Shown: positions 49,896-58,180 of the stretch, piece after piece
Layout of the letters: every line of letters begins with the position of its first letter
Numbering within the stretch: position 1 is the stretch's first letter
NCBI RefSeq assembly: GCF_036227405.1
Contig: NZ_CP109473.1
Coordinates: 2,418,001 to 2,482,000, forward strand
Direction: 5' to 3'
Length of the DNA: 64,000 bases
Source of the DNA: Streptomyces sp. NBC_01460
GTDB lineage: Bacteria > Actinomycetota > Actinomycetes > Streptomycetales > Streptomycetaceae
The notes under the pieces: model-generated
The model's database searches: none
What the model was told of the DNA's origin: nothing
Seen by the model: the letters and a program-made list of their open reading frames with translations, nothing else
Position numbers and translations under genes: made by a program

Positions 49896-51194
49896 TCACA
49901 TGCTGGACGGCACGGCCGGAGCAGGCCTGTCCGCCTCGACGGCGGGCTGCTCCGTCGCGAACAGGGCCGGCTCGGCGGCCATGTACCGCTTGAGCCGCGT
50001 CATCAGCACCGTGAGGCCGGCCAGCGCCGCAGCTCCCGCCACCGGGATGAGCACCACGAGCGGCACGGTGTGGCCCGCCACGGCCAGCAGCCCGCCGGCC
50101 AGGGGCAGCGACAGGAAGTTCAGCAGGGAGACGGCCGCGACCGTACGCCCGAACTCCTCGCTGGCCACGACCCGCAGCCGCAGCGTGCGGATGACGACGC
50201 TGAACACGCTGTCGCCCGCCATGAACACCGCGACCAGCGCGGCGAAGAAGAAGAACCCGGTGGTGGGACCCAGTGCGATGAAGACGACTCCCTGGACCAC
50301 CGCGCTCGTGGCGGCCACCCCCAGGAAGCCGAAGCGGCGGATCAGCCGGGGCGCCGCGGTCAGCGTCACCATCGCCACCAGGCCCGCGACGGAGTACACG
50401 AGGCCCAGAGCGCCCTCGCTGCGGCCGTAGCGGTCGGCGAGGGCGGGAGCCGCACCCTGGATCAGGCCCAGCATGATGTTGATGCACATGGTGGCCAGGA
50501 CGATGGTCCGGAGCACCGGGATCCGCACCACGTTGCGCACCCCGGTCACCGAGTCCCGCAGCAGCCGGCGTCCCGCGGAGCCCTCGGACGGGACGGGCCG
50601 GGGCCCTCCGGTGTACGAGCCGCGCGGCAGGCTGAGACTGAGCAGCAGGCTCACGCCGAACAGGCCCGCGACCACCGCCACGATCGGCACCGGGCCGGTC
50701 AGCAGCAGGGCACCGCCGATGACGGGAGCGAGCAGCAGCGTCCCCTGCTCGATGCCGCTCAGCACGCTCTGCGCACGGTGCATGTCCTTGGGTGCCACGA
50801 GGGTGCCCGCCAGCTTCTCGCCCGCCACGAGGACCTGCTCGCAGCAGATCCCGGCCAGCAGGGCGAAGACGATGACGACGGCGAAGGCCTGGCTCTCCAG
50901 GACCACGGCGAACACCGTCGCGACGGCGCCGAGCACCACTCTGACCAGGTCGTTGACCCAGTAGATGCGCTGCTCGGGGAAGCGGTCGGCGAGCAGCCCC
51001 GCGGCCGGCAGCGACAGCAGCCTGGGCACCCACTGGGCGGCCAGGACGATCCCGGACCAGGACAGTTCACCGGTGGCCTGGTAGGCGAGGACCGGGAGCA
51101 GGAACTGGATGAGCTGGTCGGTCGTCCAGCCGACCGCGCGCAGGGCGTAGTAGCGGTGCACGGGGGTGACGAGGCGTGAGGGGAGTGTGGTCAT
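49896..51194 (-). CDS. MFS transporter
   Basis: A 432-residue permease with about 12 hydrophobic segments. The N-terminal half has a PAAGLLADRFPEQRIYWVND motif A-like turn, and GLFGVSLLLSLSLP and AGLVAMVTLTAAPRLIRRFG lie further on. The subgroup is the multidrug/macrolide type (MFS_3/DHA3-like). It differs from the DHA2 transporter in the left arm, so each arm has its own exporter. ATG 51194 has GGAG upstream. A strong hairpin separates it from the ATP-grasp gene, so it probably has its own promoter in the short gap. Confidence 0.87.
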   Translation of the reverse strand: MTTLPSRLVTPVHRYYALRAVGWTTDQLIQFLLPVLAYQATGELSWSGIVLAAQWVPRLLSLPAAGLLADRFPEQRIYWVNDLVRVVLGAVATVFAVVLESQAFAVVIVFALLAGICCEQVLVAGEKLAGTLVAPKDMHRAQSVLSGIEQGTLLLAPVIGGALLLTGPVPIVAVVAGLFGVSLLLSLSLPRGSYTGGPRPVPSEGSAGRRLLRDSVTGVRNVVRIPVLRTIVLATMCINIMLGLIQGAAPALADRYGRSEGALGLVYSVAGLVAMVTLTAAPRLIRRFGFLGVAATSAVVQGVVFIALGPTTGFFFFAALVAVFMAGDSVFSVVIRTLRLRVVASEEFGRTVAAVSLLNFLSLPLAGGLLAVAGHTVPLVVLIPVAGAAALAGLTVLMTRLKRYMAAEPALFATEQPAVEADRPAPAVPSSM

Positions 51195-51253
51195 GAGGGC
51201 TCCGTGAGGATGTGGGTCTCGGAGGGGGAGGGACGTGTGTCCCTGCGGACGGG

Positions 51254-51288
51254 CACGACGCCCGCACCGGTCCGGTGCGGGCGTCGTG
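51254..51288 (-). terminator. 17-bp perfect hairpin between ATP-grasp and transporter genes
   Basis: CACGACGCCCGCACCGG (51254-51270), a single T, and its exact complement (51272-51288) form a very stable stem. It lies about 45 bp downstream of the ATP-grasp stop on the minus strand and 60 bp before the transporter ATG. A terminator for the hydroxylase/ATP-grasp unit is the simplest reading; it could also act as an attenuator for the transporter. Confidence 0.75.
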
Positions 51289-51333
51289 AGGGGGCGGGCC
51301 GCGGGCCGGGGTGTCCGCCCGGCGGTCGCCTGC

Positions 51334-52602
51334 CTAGGGGACGGGGACCACCGTCTCCCCGAGGCTCTGCCAGATCTCCCGCGCCTGCTCGGGCGAGTCG
51401 GCCGAGAACAGCGCGTACCCGATGCGGCCGCGGAAGTCGTGCAGGGGCGGGATCTCCTCCCCCGCGGCGATCACCAGCCCGGTCTCCGTCACCTCGGGCC
51501 GGGCGGCGACCTCGTCCCAGCCCTTCAGCTCGGAGTAGCTCGTCAGCCCCTCGGCCGTGAAGTAGCGGATCCCCGCGCACTTCGTCTGCCGCTCGCCCTC
51601 CGCCCGGAGCTCCTGCGGCGTCCTGCCCAGGTAGGCGGCGAGCATCACCCGGGACATCGAGGTCCCGGTGGCGAGCTGGACCAGCTCGGTGATCCGGTCA
51701 CCGGGCAGCCGGGCCGCGATCTCGATCAGTACCGGCTCGTCCTCGGGCAGCCGCAGCTCGCAGTGGAACGGGCCGGAGGTGATGCAGACGGCCTCGGTGA
51801 CGCCGCGCACGTACGCCGTCACGCGCTCCAGGACGTCCGCCGGGACGCCGGACGGGACGATGTGCCCCAGCTCCACGAAGTACGGCTCGGGGCCGAGGAG
51901 TTTGCGGGTCAGCGAGAGCACCACGACCTCGCCCTCGTGGACGTAGCCGTCGGCGCTGAACTCGGGCCCGGTCACGTACTCCTCGACGACCACCCGGGGG
52001 TCCATGGCGAAGCCCAGGTCCAGCCGGCGGTCCGCGGCCAGTTCCTCGAAGGCGGCGCGCAGTTCGCCGGCCGTGTCGGTCCTGCGGACGTGGATGCTGC
52101 CCGAGGACTCGACCGGCTTGATCACGCACGGGAAGCCGATGGTCTCGGCGGCGCGCTCGATCTCCTCGGGCGTGCCCGCCCGGACGTGCCTCGGCACCCG
52201 CAGTCCTGCCGCGGCGGTCCGCTCCCGCATCAGCGCCTTGTTGCGGACCGGGTCGATGGCTTCGAGCGGCAGACCGGGCAGCCCGAGGCGGTGCACCAGA
52301 CGGGTCACCGCCGGTATGTAGAACTCCTGGCCCGGCACGACCGCGTCCACCGGGTGCTCCGCGTGGAACGCCACCACCGCGTCCGCCAGCGCCTGCTCGT
52401 CGTTGGTGTCGACCGTGAGCAGGGTGCCCACGAACCCGGCGACGCCGGACGGCAGGCTGCGGTCGTCCACCCCCGCGCTGGCCACCACCACTTCGAAACC
52501 GAGCAGGTACGCGTCCTCGACCATTCTGGTGCCCGAGGAGACCGGCTCGACGATGAGGACCCTGGTGCGCCGTTCAGCGGTGCTGCGGAGGGAGTCTGGC
52601 AT
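51334..52602 (-). CDS. ATP-grasp carboxylate-amine/thiol ligase
   Basis: A 422-residue ATP-grasp enzyme. The N-terminal domain has RVLIVEPVSSGTRMVEDAYLLGFEVVVAS. The ATP-grasp core includes PCVIKPVESSGSIHV, PRVVVEEYVTGPEFSADG and, for metal binding, FHCELRLPEDEPVLIEIAARLPGD. The family joins a carboxylate to an amine (dipeptide-like) or loads an amino acid on a carrier thiol, as BtrJ does in butirosin. The free ACP at 49.3 kb and the decarboxylase at 11.7 kb are possible partners. It follows the VioC-like hydroxylase by 88 bp, suggesting that the hydroxylated amino acid is its substrate or product. Confidence 0.88.
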   Translation of the reverse strand: MPDSLRSTAERRTRVLIVEPVSSGTRMVEDAYLLGFEVVVASAGVDDRSLPSGVAGFVGTLLTVDTNDEQALADAVVAFHAEHPVDAVVPGQEFYIPAVTRLVHRLGLPGLPLEAIDPVRNKALMRERTAAAGLRVPRHVRAGTPEEIERAAETIGFPCVIKPVESSGSIHVRRTDTAGELRAAFEELAADRRLDLGFAMDPRVVVEEYVTGPEFSADGYVHEGEVVVLSLTRKLLGPEPYFVELGHIVPSGVPADVLERVTAYVRGVTEAVCITSGPFHCELRLPEDEPVLIEIAARLPGDRITELVQLATGTSMSRVMLAAYLGRTPQELRAEGERQTKCAGIRYFTAEGLTSYSELKGWDEVAARPEVTETGLVIAAGEEIPPLHDFRGRIGYALFSADSPEQAREIWQSLGETVVPVP

Positions 52603-52690
52603 GTGACGTTCCTTCTCGTGTGGAGCCGTGGTCGGGTGACGGCGGAGCGGGTGGCCGGCCGGAGGGCTTCCGGCCGGCCGGGGAGCACGG

Positions 52691-53773
52691 TCAGACCAGG
52701 GCCCGGCCGTGGTCCGAGTAGCGACGCCCCTCCGCCTTGCGCAGGTCCGCCATCACGTTGATGCGGCGCAGCCAGCGGTCCGTCCCGTCGTAGCGGGCGG
52801 CGAACGGGCGGCGGCCGTGCACGGCCCGCTTGTTGTCGACGATCAGCATCTCGCCCGGGGAGAGCGCCACGTCGCGCAGCTTCGCGTCGATGCCCTTGAT
52901 GACCGCCTCCAGGGCGGCGGCCGCCTCCGGGTCGAGGTCACGCGGCATGAACGCGGGGTCGATGCAGATGAAGGGCGAGTCCGGGTTGCCGGAGAGCACC
53001 GAGGTGCGGCGGGGCTCCTCGTTCATCTCGGCGATCTTGCGGAACGCCTCCGCGACCCAGTCGCCCTCCTCGACGCCGGTGGTGCCGGCGTTGAAGCCGG
53101 CGGTGTGCGACTCGTCCGGCAGGATCACGAACCGCTCCTGGAAGAGCACCTCGCGGGACGCGTCGTCCAGTTCGACGTCCTGGACCGGCGCGAAGGTCGT
53201 CGGGACCTTGTCGTGGTTCCGCAGCCCGATCAGCATGATCCAGTCCGCGCGCAGCGGGTGGAACGCGTCCTCGTTGTGCCACTCCAGGTTGACCGTGGAG
53301 CTGGAGCCCAGCTGCTCGTTCTCGTGCCCGGCGATCGGGAAGAGGTCGAGGACCATGCGGCCGCGCTGCTGGGTGAGGTAGGAGACCGGGTCCCCCAGGA
53401 GCGAGCCGAGGAGCAGCAGCGCCGCGGCGGCCCGCTTGGCCTCCCGGCTGTCCGGCTCGTCCGTGTAGCTCAGCGGGGTGGGGCCGGCCTCGGCCTCGTC
53501 GATCGGCAGGTTCGAGATCACGAAACCGCCGAACGGGCGGCCGGTGAGGCGGAACTGGCTGACGGTGGCCCGCAGCCGCGCCGGAAGCTCGTGCGCGAGG
53601 AGGGAGAGCTGACCGAGCCGCTGCTCCAGCGGCAGGTCGGTCTCGGTGTCCAGCACGTGGTCCGCGATGTCCTGCACGTGCGTCCGCTCGGCGTCCGTGA
53701 GCTCCAGGCACGGCACGTTGTCGGCGGCGCGCGGAGTCAGCTCGGGAGCCGTGGGCACGGTCAATTTCGGCAC
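52691..53773 (-). CDS. VioC/AsnO-like Fe(II)/2-oxoglutarate amino acid hydroxylase
   Basis: A 360-residue clavaminate-synthase-like oxygenase. The metal motif is H166-x-E168 (EWHNEDAFH), the variant found in VioC (H168/E170) and AsnO, with the distal His in NKRAVHGRRPF. Similarity to VioC-type arginine beta-hydroxylases continues through DWIMLIGLRNHDKVPTTFAPVQDV. The best guess is C3-hydroxylation of free arginine or a related amino acid; the argG/argH pair in the cluster supports arginine. GTG 53773 is chosen because AAGGA lies eight bases upstream and the length then matches VioC; an ATG at 53851 would add 26 residues. Confidence 0.85.
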   Translation of the reverse strand: MPKLTVPTAPELTPRAADNVPCLELTDAERTHVQDIADHVLDTETDLPLEQRLGQLSLLAHELPARLRATVSQFRLTGRPFGGFVISNLPIDEAEAGPTPLSYTDEPDSREAKRAAAALLLLGSLLGDPVSYLTQQRGRMVLDLFPIAGHENEQLGSSSTVNLEWHNEDAFHPLRADWIMLIGLRNHDKVPTTFAPVQDVELDDASREVLFQERFVILPDESHTAGFNAGTTGVEEGDWVAEAFRKIAEMNEEPRRTSVLSGNPDSPFICIDPAFMPRDLDPEAAAALEAVIKGIDAKLRDVALSPGEMLIVDNKRAVHGRRPFAARYDGTDRWLRRINVMADLRKAEGRRYSDHGRALV

Positions 53774-54060
53774 GGTGACGATCCTTGTCGTGAAGAGGTC
53801 TGAAGCGCTGGCGCGGAAGACTCCGTACGGCCCTTGAGGGCCCGACGACATGGGCGACGAGCAACGGCGGAACGCCCCGGTCGGTCAGCGATGAGCAGGG
53901 GCGCCTCCCGCCACGTCCCCGTGCGGGCGGTGCCCGGCACGGGACCCCGCCTCGTATACGAGAGGGACTCCCCGTCCGGAAGTCTGGAGGACCCCGATCG
54001 GTCCAGTCCAACACTCTCCGTGTCCGTGTGAGGACAAGTCCGCACACGGACACCAGCCGG
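53774..54060. promoter_or_regulatory. upstream region of the hydroxylase/ATP-grasp unit with palindrome
   Basis: This 287-bp gap holds a perfect 12-bp palindrome CTCGTATACGAG at 53951-53962, about 180 bp before the hydroxylase GTG, a plausible operator for a dimeric repressor. No gene is supported in it. The hairpin at 54020-54053 is listed separately. Promoter boxes could not be assigned with confidence. Confidence 0.5.
54020..54053 (-). terminator. hairpin terminator downstream of the MocR-type regulator
   Basis: GTGTCCGTGTG (54020-54030), a 12-base loop, and its exact complement (54043-54053) form an 11-bp stem starting 7 bp after the regulator stop on the minus strand. No T-run follows. 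It should insulate the hydroxylase promoter from regulator read-through. Confidence 0.7.
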
Positions 54061-55512
54061 CTACGCGCGGTGTTCGGCGATCGCCCGCGTCAGGCGCGAG
54101 GCCGCTTCGGCGAGGCCCGCCGGGGAGAGGCCGGCGTACCCGACCACCAGCCCCTCGGTGAGGCACGGGCCCTGCTGGAACGCGGACAAGGGGGACACCT
54201 CCACCCCGAGTTCGGCGGCCCGGCGCGCCACGTGCACGCCGCTGACGCCGCCCTCCAGCAGCAGCACGGCGTGCAGTCCGGCCTCCAGGCCGGTCAGCGT
54301 CACCACGTCGGAGACGGGCTCCAGCGCCTCCCGCAGCACGCTCCGGGCCCGTGCGTAGTGCAGCCGGGTCCGGCGGATGCGCCGCTCCAGCGCGCCGGAG
54401 GAGAGCAGTCGCAGCACGGTGTGCTGCACCGGCCAGCTGACCGGGCCGTCCACGATGTCCTTCAACTCCGCTATCCGGCCGGGAAGTCCACCCGGTGCCA
54501 CCAGGTATCCGCAGCGCAGCGCCGGGGTGAGGACCTTCGACAGGGTGCCGAGGTAGATGACCCGGTCCCGGTCCAGGCCGGCCAGCGCCGGCAGCGGCGG
54601 GCCGTTGAAGCGGTACTCGCTGTCGTAGTCGTCCTCCAGGATCCAGGAACCGTGCTCCCGTGCCCACATGACGAGGTCGAGGCGCCTGCCGACGCTCATC
54701 CGCACGCCGAGCGGGAACTGGTGCGAGGGCGTCACGTGCATCAGCCGGGGCGCCGGGTCGACGCCCGCCAGCACGTCGACCCGGGCACCGTCGTCGTCGA
54801 CCGGCACCGGCACCGCGTCGAGACCGTGGGCCCGGATCAGGGAACGGACCACCGGGTGGCCCGGGTTCTCGCAGGCGACGGTGTCGCCCGCGCGCAGAAG
54901 GGTGCGGAGCACCAGGTCCATGGACTGGGTCGTGCCGCTGGTCACCACGATGTCGTCCGGGGCGCAGACCAGGCCGCGGGCCCGGGCCAGGTAGGCCGCG
55001 ATCTCGGCGCGCAGTGCGGGCAGCCCCGCCGATTCCTGGTAGCGGGTCGGGGCCACCGTGCGGGCCGTGGCCCGCCAGGCCTGGGCCCATCCGTCGGTGC
55101 CCTCCTGCACCGGTCCGGTCCCGCCGGTGCGCAGACTGAGCGCGGGGCGCGCCGCCGACGCCGTCCGGTCGGACACGGCCGGGACGGCGGGGGCCGCGAC
55201 CATCTGCCTGGCCGCCTCGTTGAGCCGCGCGACGTAGGTGCCGGAGCCGGAGCGGCTCTCCAGGAAGCCCTCGGCCTCCAGACGGACGTACGCCTCGGCA
55301 GTCACCGTGCGGGAGACGGCGAGGTCCTGGGCGAGCGTACGGGTCGAGGGGAGCCGTTCACCGGGGGGCAACAGCCCCGAAAGCACCGCTTCACGCAGTG
55401 TCTCGACGAGCTGCGCCACCAGCGGCCGGCCGCCCTCACGGTCGAGGGTCACCGGCAGGGCCAGATGGGGTTTGGCCCTGGGCCTGTGCGCCGGTCCTTC
55501 CACAGGTGGCAT
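54061..55512 (-). CDS. MocR/PdxR-type GntR regulator with aminotransferase-like domain
   Basis: A 483-residue regulator. An N-terminal winged helix of GntR type (LREAVLSGLLPPGERLPSTRTLAQDLAVSRTVTAEAYVRLEAEGFLESRSGSGTYVA) is joined to a fold-type I aminotransferase-like domain. In that domain the PLP lysine is in YLGTLSKVLTPALRCGY and the Asp in WILEDDYDSEYRF. Such proteins sense PLP or an amino compound and usually control the divergent neighbour, here the dioxygenase/hydrolase pair. ATG 55512 has AGGAGGAG upstream. Whether it also controls the hydroxylase unit beyond its terminator is unknown. Confidence 0.92.
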   Translation of the reverse strand: MPPVEGPAHRPRAKPHLALPVTLDREGGRPLVAQLVETLREAVLSGLLPPGERLPSTRTLAQDLAVSRTVTAEAYVRLEAEGFLESRSGSGTYVARLNEAARQMVAAPAVPAVSDRTASAARPALSLRTGGTGPVQEGTDGWAQAWRATARTVAPTRYQESAGLPALRAEIAAYLARARGLVCAPDDIVVTSGTTQSMDLVLRTLLRAGDTVACENPGHPVVRSLIRAHGLDAVPVPVDDDGARVDVLAGVDPAPRLMHVTPSHQFPLGVRMSVGRRLDLVMWAREHGSWILEDDYDSEYRFNGPPLPALAGLDRDRVIYLGTLSKVLTPALRCGYLVAPGGLPGRIAELKDIVDGPVSWPVQHTVLRLLSSGALERRIRRTRLHYARARSVLREALEPVSDVVTLTGLEAGLHAVLLLEGGVSGVHVARRAAELGVEVSPLSAFQQGPCLTEGLVVGYAGLSPAGLAEAASRLTRAIAEHRA

Positions 55513-55636
55513 CTTCGGTTCTCCTCCTATTGGCCATTGGACGAGGTCCGCGCCGAGAGTAGCTTCAACGATCGGCGCTTCAAGCGACGGCGAACCGAGC
55601 CGTGGAGGCGCCGGTCCTGGAAGGTGGGGTCACGGG
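55513..55636. promoter_or_regulatory. divergent operator/promoter between MocR-type gene and dioxygenase
   Basis: The gap contains ATTGGCC followed at once by ATTGGAC (55529-55542), a tandem direct repeat of the kind bound by MocR proteins. CTTCAA also occurs twice about 14-17 bp apart further on. Both are candidates for regulator binding and would overlap the regulator's own promoter region. Confidence 0.55.
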
Positions 55637-56809
55637 ATGACCAGCAGTGTGTCGCCGGCGGAGTACGGGGTCAGCGAGAGCAACGGCTTTCTGCCCGACG
55701 TCGCCCCGTTGACACACCTGCCCGGCCCCTTCGCCGAATGGGACGAGATCGGCGCGGTGCTGCCCAAGCACCTCGCCGCGGGACGTGCCCGGGAACTGCT
55801 GAGCAGCGTCGCTCCGCTCGATCCCGGTGTGCTGACCGCACAGGCGGAACGCGAACGGGCGATGCTCCTGCTGTCCTGTTTCGGACACGCATACATCTTC
55901 GGCGGCGATGTACCGGCCAATGTCTGTCCGGCGAACATCGCGGTGCCCTGGCACAAGGCGGCCGGTCTGCTGGGCCGGCCGCCGGTTCTGTCCTACGCCA
56001 CCCAGCAGTTGCACAACTGGGGCCGTCTCACCGACGACCCCAGGATCGAACTCGGCAACATCCACCGGCTCCAGGGTTTCCTCGGGGGGATGGACGACGA
56101 CTGGTTCGTCCTCGTCCATGTGGCGATCGAGGCGGCCGCGGCACCCGTGCTGCGCGCCTCGGTCGCCGCCCAGGACGCCGTTCTCGACGGCGACTCCGAC
56201 GCACTCGTCCACGCGCTGGGCGAGATGGCCGCGGGGCTCTCCGTGATGATCAGCACGCTCGCGCGGATGCCGGAGCGCTGCGACCCGCACATCTACTACC
56301 ACCGCGTACGGAGTTATCTCTTCGGCTGGAAGAACAACCCGGCACTGCCGGAGGGAGTCGTCTACGAAGGGGTGACCGCCTACGGCGGCAGACCGCAGCA
56401 GTTCGGCGGTGAGACCGGCGCGCAGAGCGCCATCATCCCCTTCCTGGACGAGGTCCTCGGCCTCTCCGGCGAGGACGACCCGCTCGCCGCGTACATGCAG
56501 GCGCTGCGCGCGTACATCCCGCCGGGGCACCGGGCGTTCATCGAGAAGGTGGGGCCCCGGGTCGACCTGCGGGGCTTCCTGCTGCACCACCGCCCGTCCG
56601 CGGCGGTCGAGGCCTACGACGCGTGCGTCACGGCCATGGCGGACTTCCGCGAGCTGCACCTGAGGTACGCGGCGACGTACGTACAGCGGCAGGCGCAGCG
56701 GTCCGCGGCCAACTCCAACGAGGTCGGCACCGGCGGCACGCCCTTCATGCGCTACCTCAAGGGCCATCTGGACACGGTGCGTGCCCACCGCATCGGGGCC
56801 CCGGGATGA
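55637..56809 (+). CDS. indoleamine 2,3-dioxygenase family heme protein (IDO/PrnB-like)
   Basis: A 390-residue member of the IDO branch. NVCPANIAVPW, NNPALPEGVVYEGV, GGETGAQSAIIPFLDE, AYIPPGHRAFI and the C-terminal GTGGTPFMRYLKG are family blocks. The proximal heme histidine is expected in FRELHLRYAATYV. It should oxidatively open the indole ring of tryptophan to N-formylkynurenine; the related PrnB of pyrrolnitrin rearranges the ring instead. ATG 55637 fits a purine-rich upstream site. It overlaps the next gene by four bases and is divergent from the MocR-type regulator. Membership in the carbapenem-like cluster is uncertain. Confidence 0.88.
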   Translation: MTSSVSPAEYGVSESNGFLPDVAPLTHLPGPFAEWDEIGAVLPKHLAAGRARELLSSVAPLDPGVLTAQAERERAMLLLSCFGHAYIFGGDVPANVCPANIAVPWHKAAGLLGRPPVLSYATQQLHNWGRLTDDPRIELGNIHRLQGFLGGMDDDWFVLVHVAIEAAAAPVLRASVAAQDAVLDGDSDALVHALGEMAAGLSVMISTLARMPERCDPHIYYHRVRSYLFGWKNNPALPEGVVYEGVTAYGGRPQQFGGETGAQSAIIPFLDEVLGLSGEDDPLAAYMQALRAYIPPGHRAFIEKVGPRVDLRGFLLHHRPSAAVEAYDACVTAMADFRELHLRYAATYVQRQAQRSAANSNEVGTGGTPFMRYLKGHLDTVRAHRIGAPG

Positions 56810-57693
56810 CGGCACCGGCCGGCCCCCGGGTCCACAAGCACCTGCTGCCCGGCATCGATCCCCGGATCCTCGCGCTGCGCGTACGGGACGAGGTCGACGG
56901 TTTCGTCGTACGCACGGAACGGTTCGTCGCGCTGGTCGACACGCTCGGCACACCCGAACTGTGCGAGCAGGCGCTGGAGCTGATCGCGGACGAGACCGCC
57001 GGACGCCCGCTTCTCGTCATCAACACGCACGCCGACTGGGACCACGTGTGGGGCAACGCCGCCGTCGAGGGGCGGGCTCCGGTCATCGGCCACCGCTCGG
57101 CCACGGCCCGCGTCCGTTCGGCCGGGGCACAGGACACCTTGCGCACCAAGCGGGCGGCGGACGACCGGTTCGCGGGGGTGCGCCTCATCGCCCCGACGGT
57201 CACCTTCGACACCTCGCTGCCCCTGGACGGCGGGGACCTGACGCTGGAGCTGCTGCACACGCCCGGCCACACCCCGGACCACGTCGCCGTCTGGATCCCG
57301 GAGCTGCGGGTGTGCCTGGCGGGGGACGCCGCGGAGGATCCGCTTCCCGAGCTCTGGGAGGCGGACGCCGCCTCGCTGAAGCAGCTCACCGCCTCGCTGG
57401 ACCTCCTGCGCTCCCTCGCACCGGACCACGTGCTCCCCAGCCACGGCGGCACGACGGACCCGGCCCTGCTGGACCGCAACCTCAGCTACTTCGCGAGCCT
57501 CCTCACCGGCCGGCACGCGGACGCGGTGCGCGAGGGCAGCCTGTCGTTCGAGGCGGTCTTCCCCGACAGCACGGAACTGTCGGCCGGAGCACGGGCGTTC
57601 TACGAGACGTGCCACGACAAGGCGGTCCGGGCGGCCGCGGCCACCCTCGGCGCCACGGCGGAGCAGCGGCAGGCCGCGGGCCTGCCGGGCTGA
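56806..57693 (+). CDS. metallo-beta-lactamase-fold hydrolase
   Basis: A 295-residue MBL-fold protein. The metal motif reads NTHADWDHVWGN (HxDxDH), where classic enzymes have HxHxDH, followed by HTPGHTPDHVAVW, GDAAED and PSHGG. The ATG lies inside the dioxygenase stop (ATGA). Because it is coupled to IDO, hydrolysis of an oxidised tryptophan product is a reasonable guess; a lactamase role for self-protection near a beta-lactam cluster is an alternative. The sequence is closer to general glyoxalase-type hydrolases than to known B1-B3 lactamases. Confidence 0.88.
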   Translation: MTAPAGPRVHKHLLPGIDPRILALRVRDEVDGFVVRTERFVALVDTLGTPELCEQALELIADETAGRPLLVINTHADWDHVWGNAAVEGRAPVIGHRSATARVRSAGAQDTLRTKRAADDRFAGVRLIAPTVTFDTSLPLDGGDLTLELLHTPGHTPDHVAVWIPELRVCLAGDAAEDPLPELWEADAASLKQLTASLDLLRSLAPDHVLPSHGGTTDPALLDRNLSYFASLLTGRHADAVREGSLSFEAVFPDSTELSAGARAFYETCHDKAVRAAAATLGATAEQRQAAGLPG

Positions 57694-57702
57694 GCCGCCG
57701 GT

Positions 57703-58114
57703 GGCGGCAGACGAGTCGGGCTGTACGCCGGGTTCTGTCGCCCGGTCGCCTCGCGGCGGCCGGGGAGACGGCCATCCATCTAGGACCGGCATTGCTGCCG
57801 GTCTCGTGCGGTCTACCCGTGAACTCGGGCGGGCAGCCCTCGGACGTTCACGCAGGAGCACCGGGGTGCTCCCTCTTGACCTTGCTCCGGGTGGGGTTTA
57901 CCTAGCCGCCTGAGTCGCCTCAGGCGCTGGTGGTCTCTTACACCACCGTTTCACCCTTACCGGGGACCGAGGTCCCCGGCGGTCTGTTTTCTGTGGCACT
58001 GTCCCGCGGGTCACCCCGGGTGGCCGTTAGCCATCACCCTGCCCTGTGGAGCCCGGACGTTCCTCGGGAGGATCCGGAGATCCTCACGCGGCCGTCCGCC
58101 CGGCTCGTCTGCCG
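57703..58114 (-). ncRNA. rnpB: RNase P RNA, bacterial class A
   Basis: On the minus strand the transcript opens CGGCAGACGAG and closes CTCGTCTGCCG, an exact 11-bp P1 pairing. Conserved blocks include AACGTCCGGGCTCC near the 5' side, GTAAGGGTGAAACGGTG, GGTGTAAGAGACCACC and AGAACCCGGCGTACAGCCCG near the 3' end, which match known actinobacterial RNase P RNAs. The catalytic RNA matures tRNA 5' ends. Ends are set by P1 and may be off by a few bases. Its presence marks a return to core chromosome, with yaaA-like and TetR genes next to it. Confidence 0.95.
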
Positions 58115-58180
58115 TGGGGACCATGCTACCCGGCGGGGCGGGCGGCTCGGCGCGGCCGTCACGCCGGGCGCGTGGGGCCG

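Noticed and set aside
56806..57693. A class B beta-lactamase providing self-resistance
   Set aside because: The HxDxDH motif and coupling to an IDO gene fit a general MBL-fold hydrolase better. It is kept only as an alternative, not as the call.
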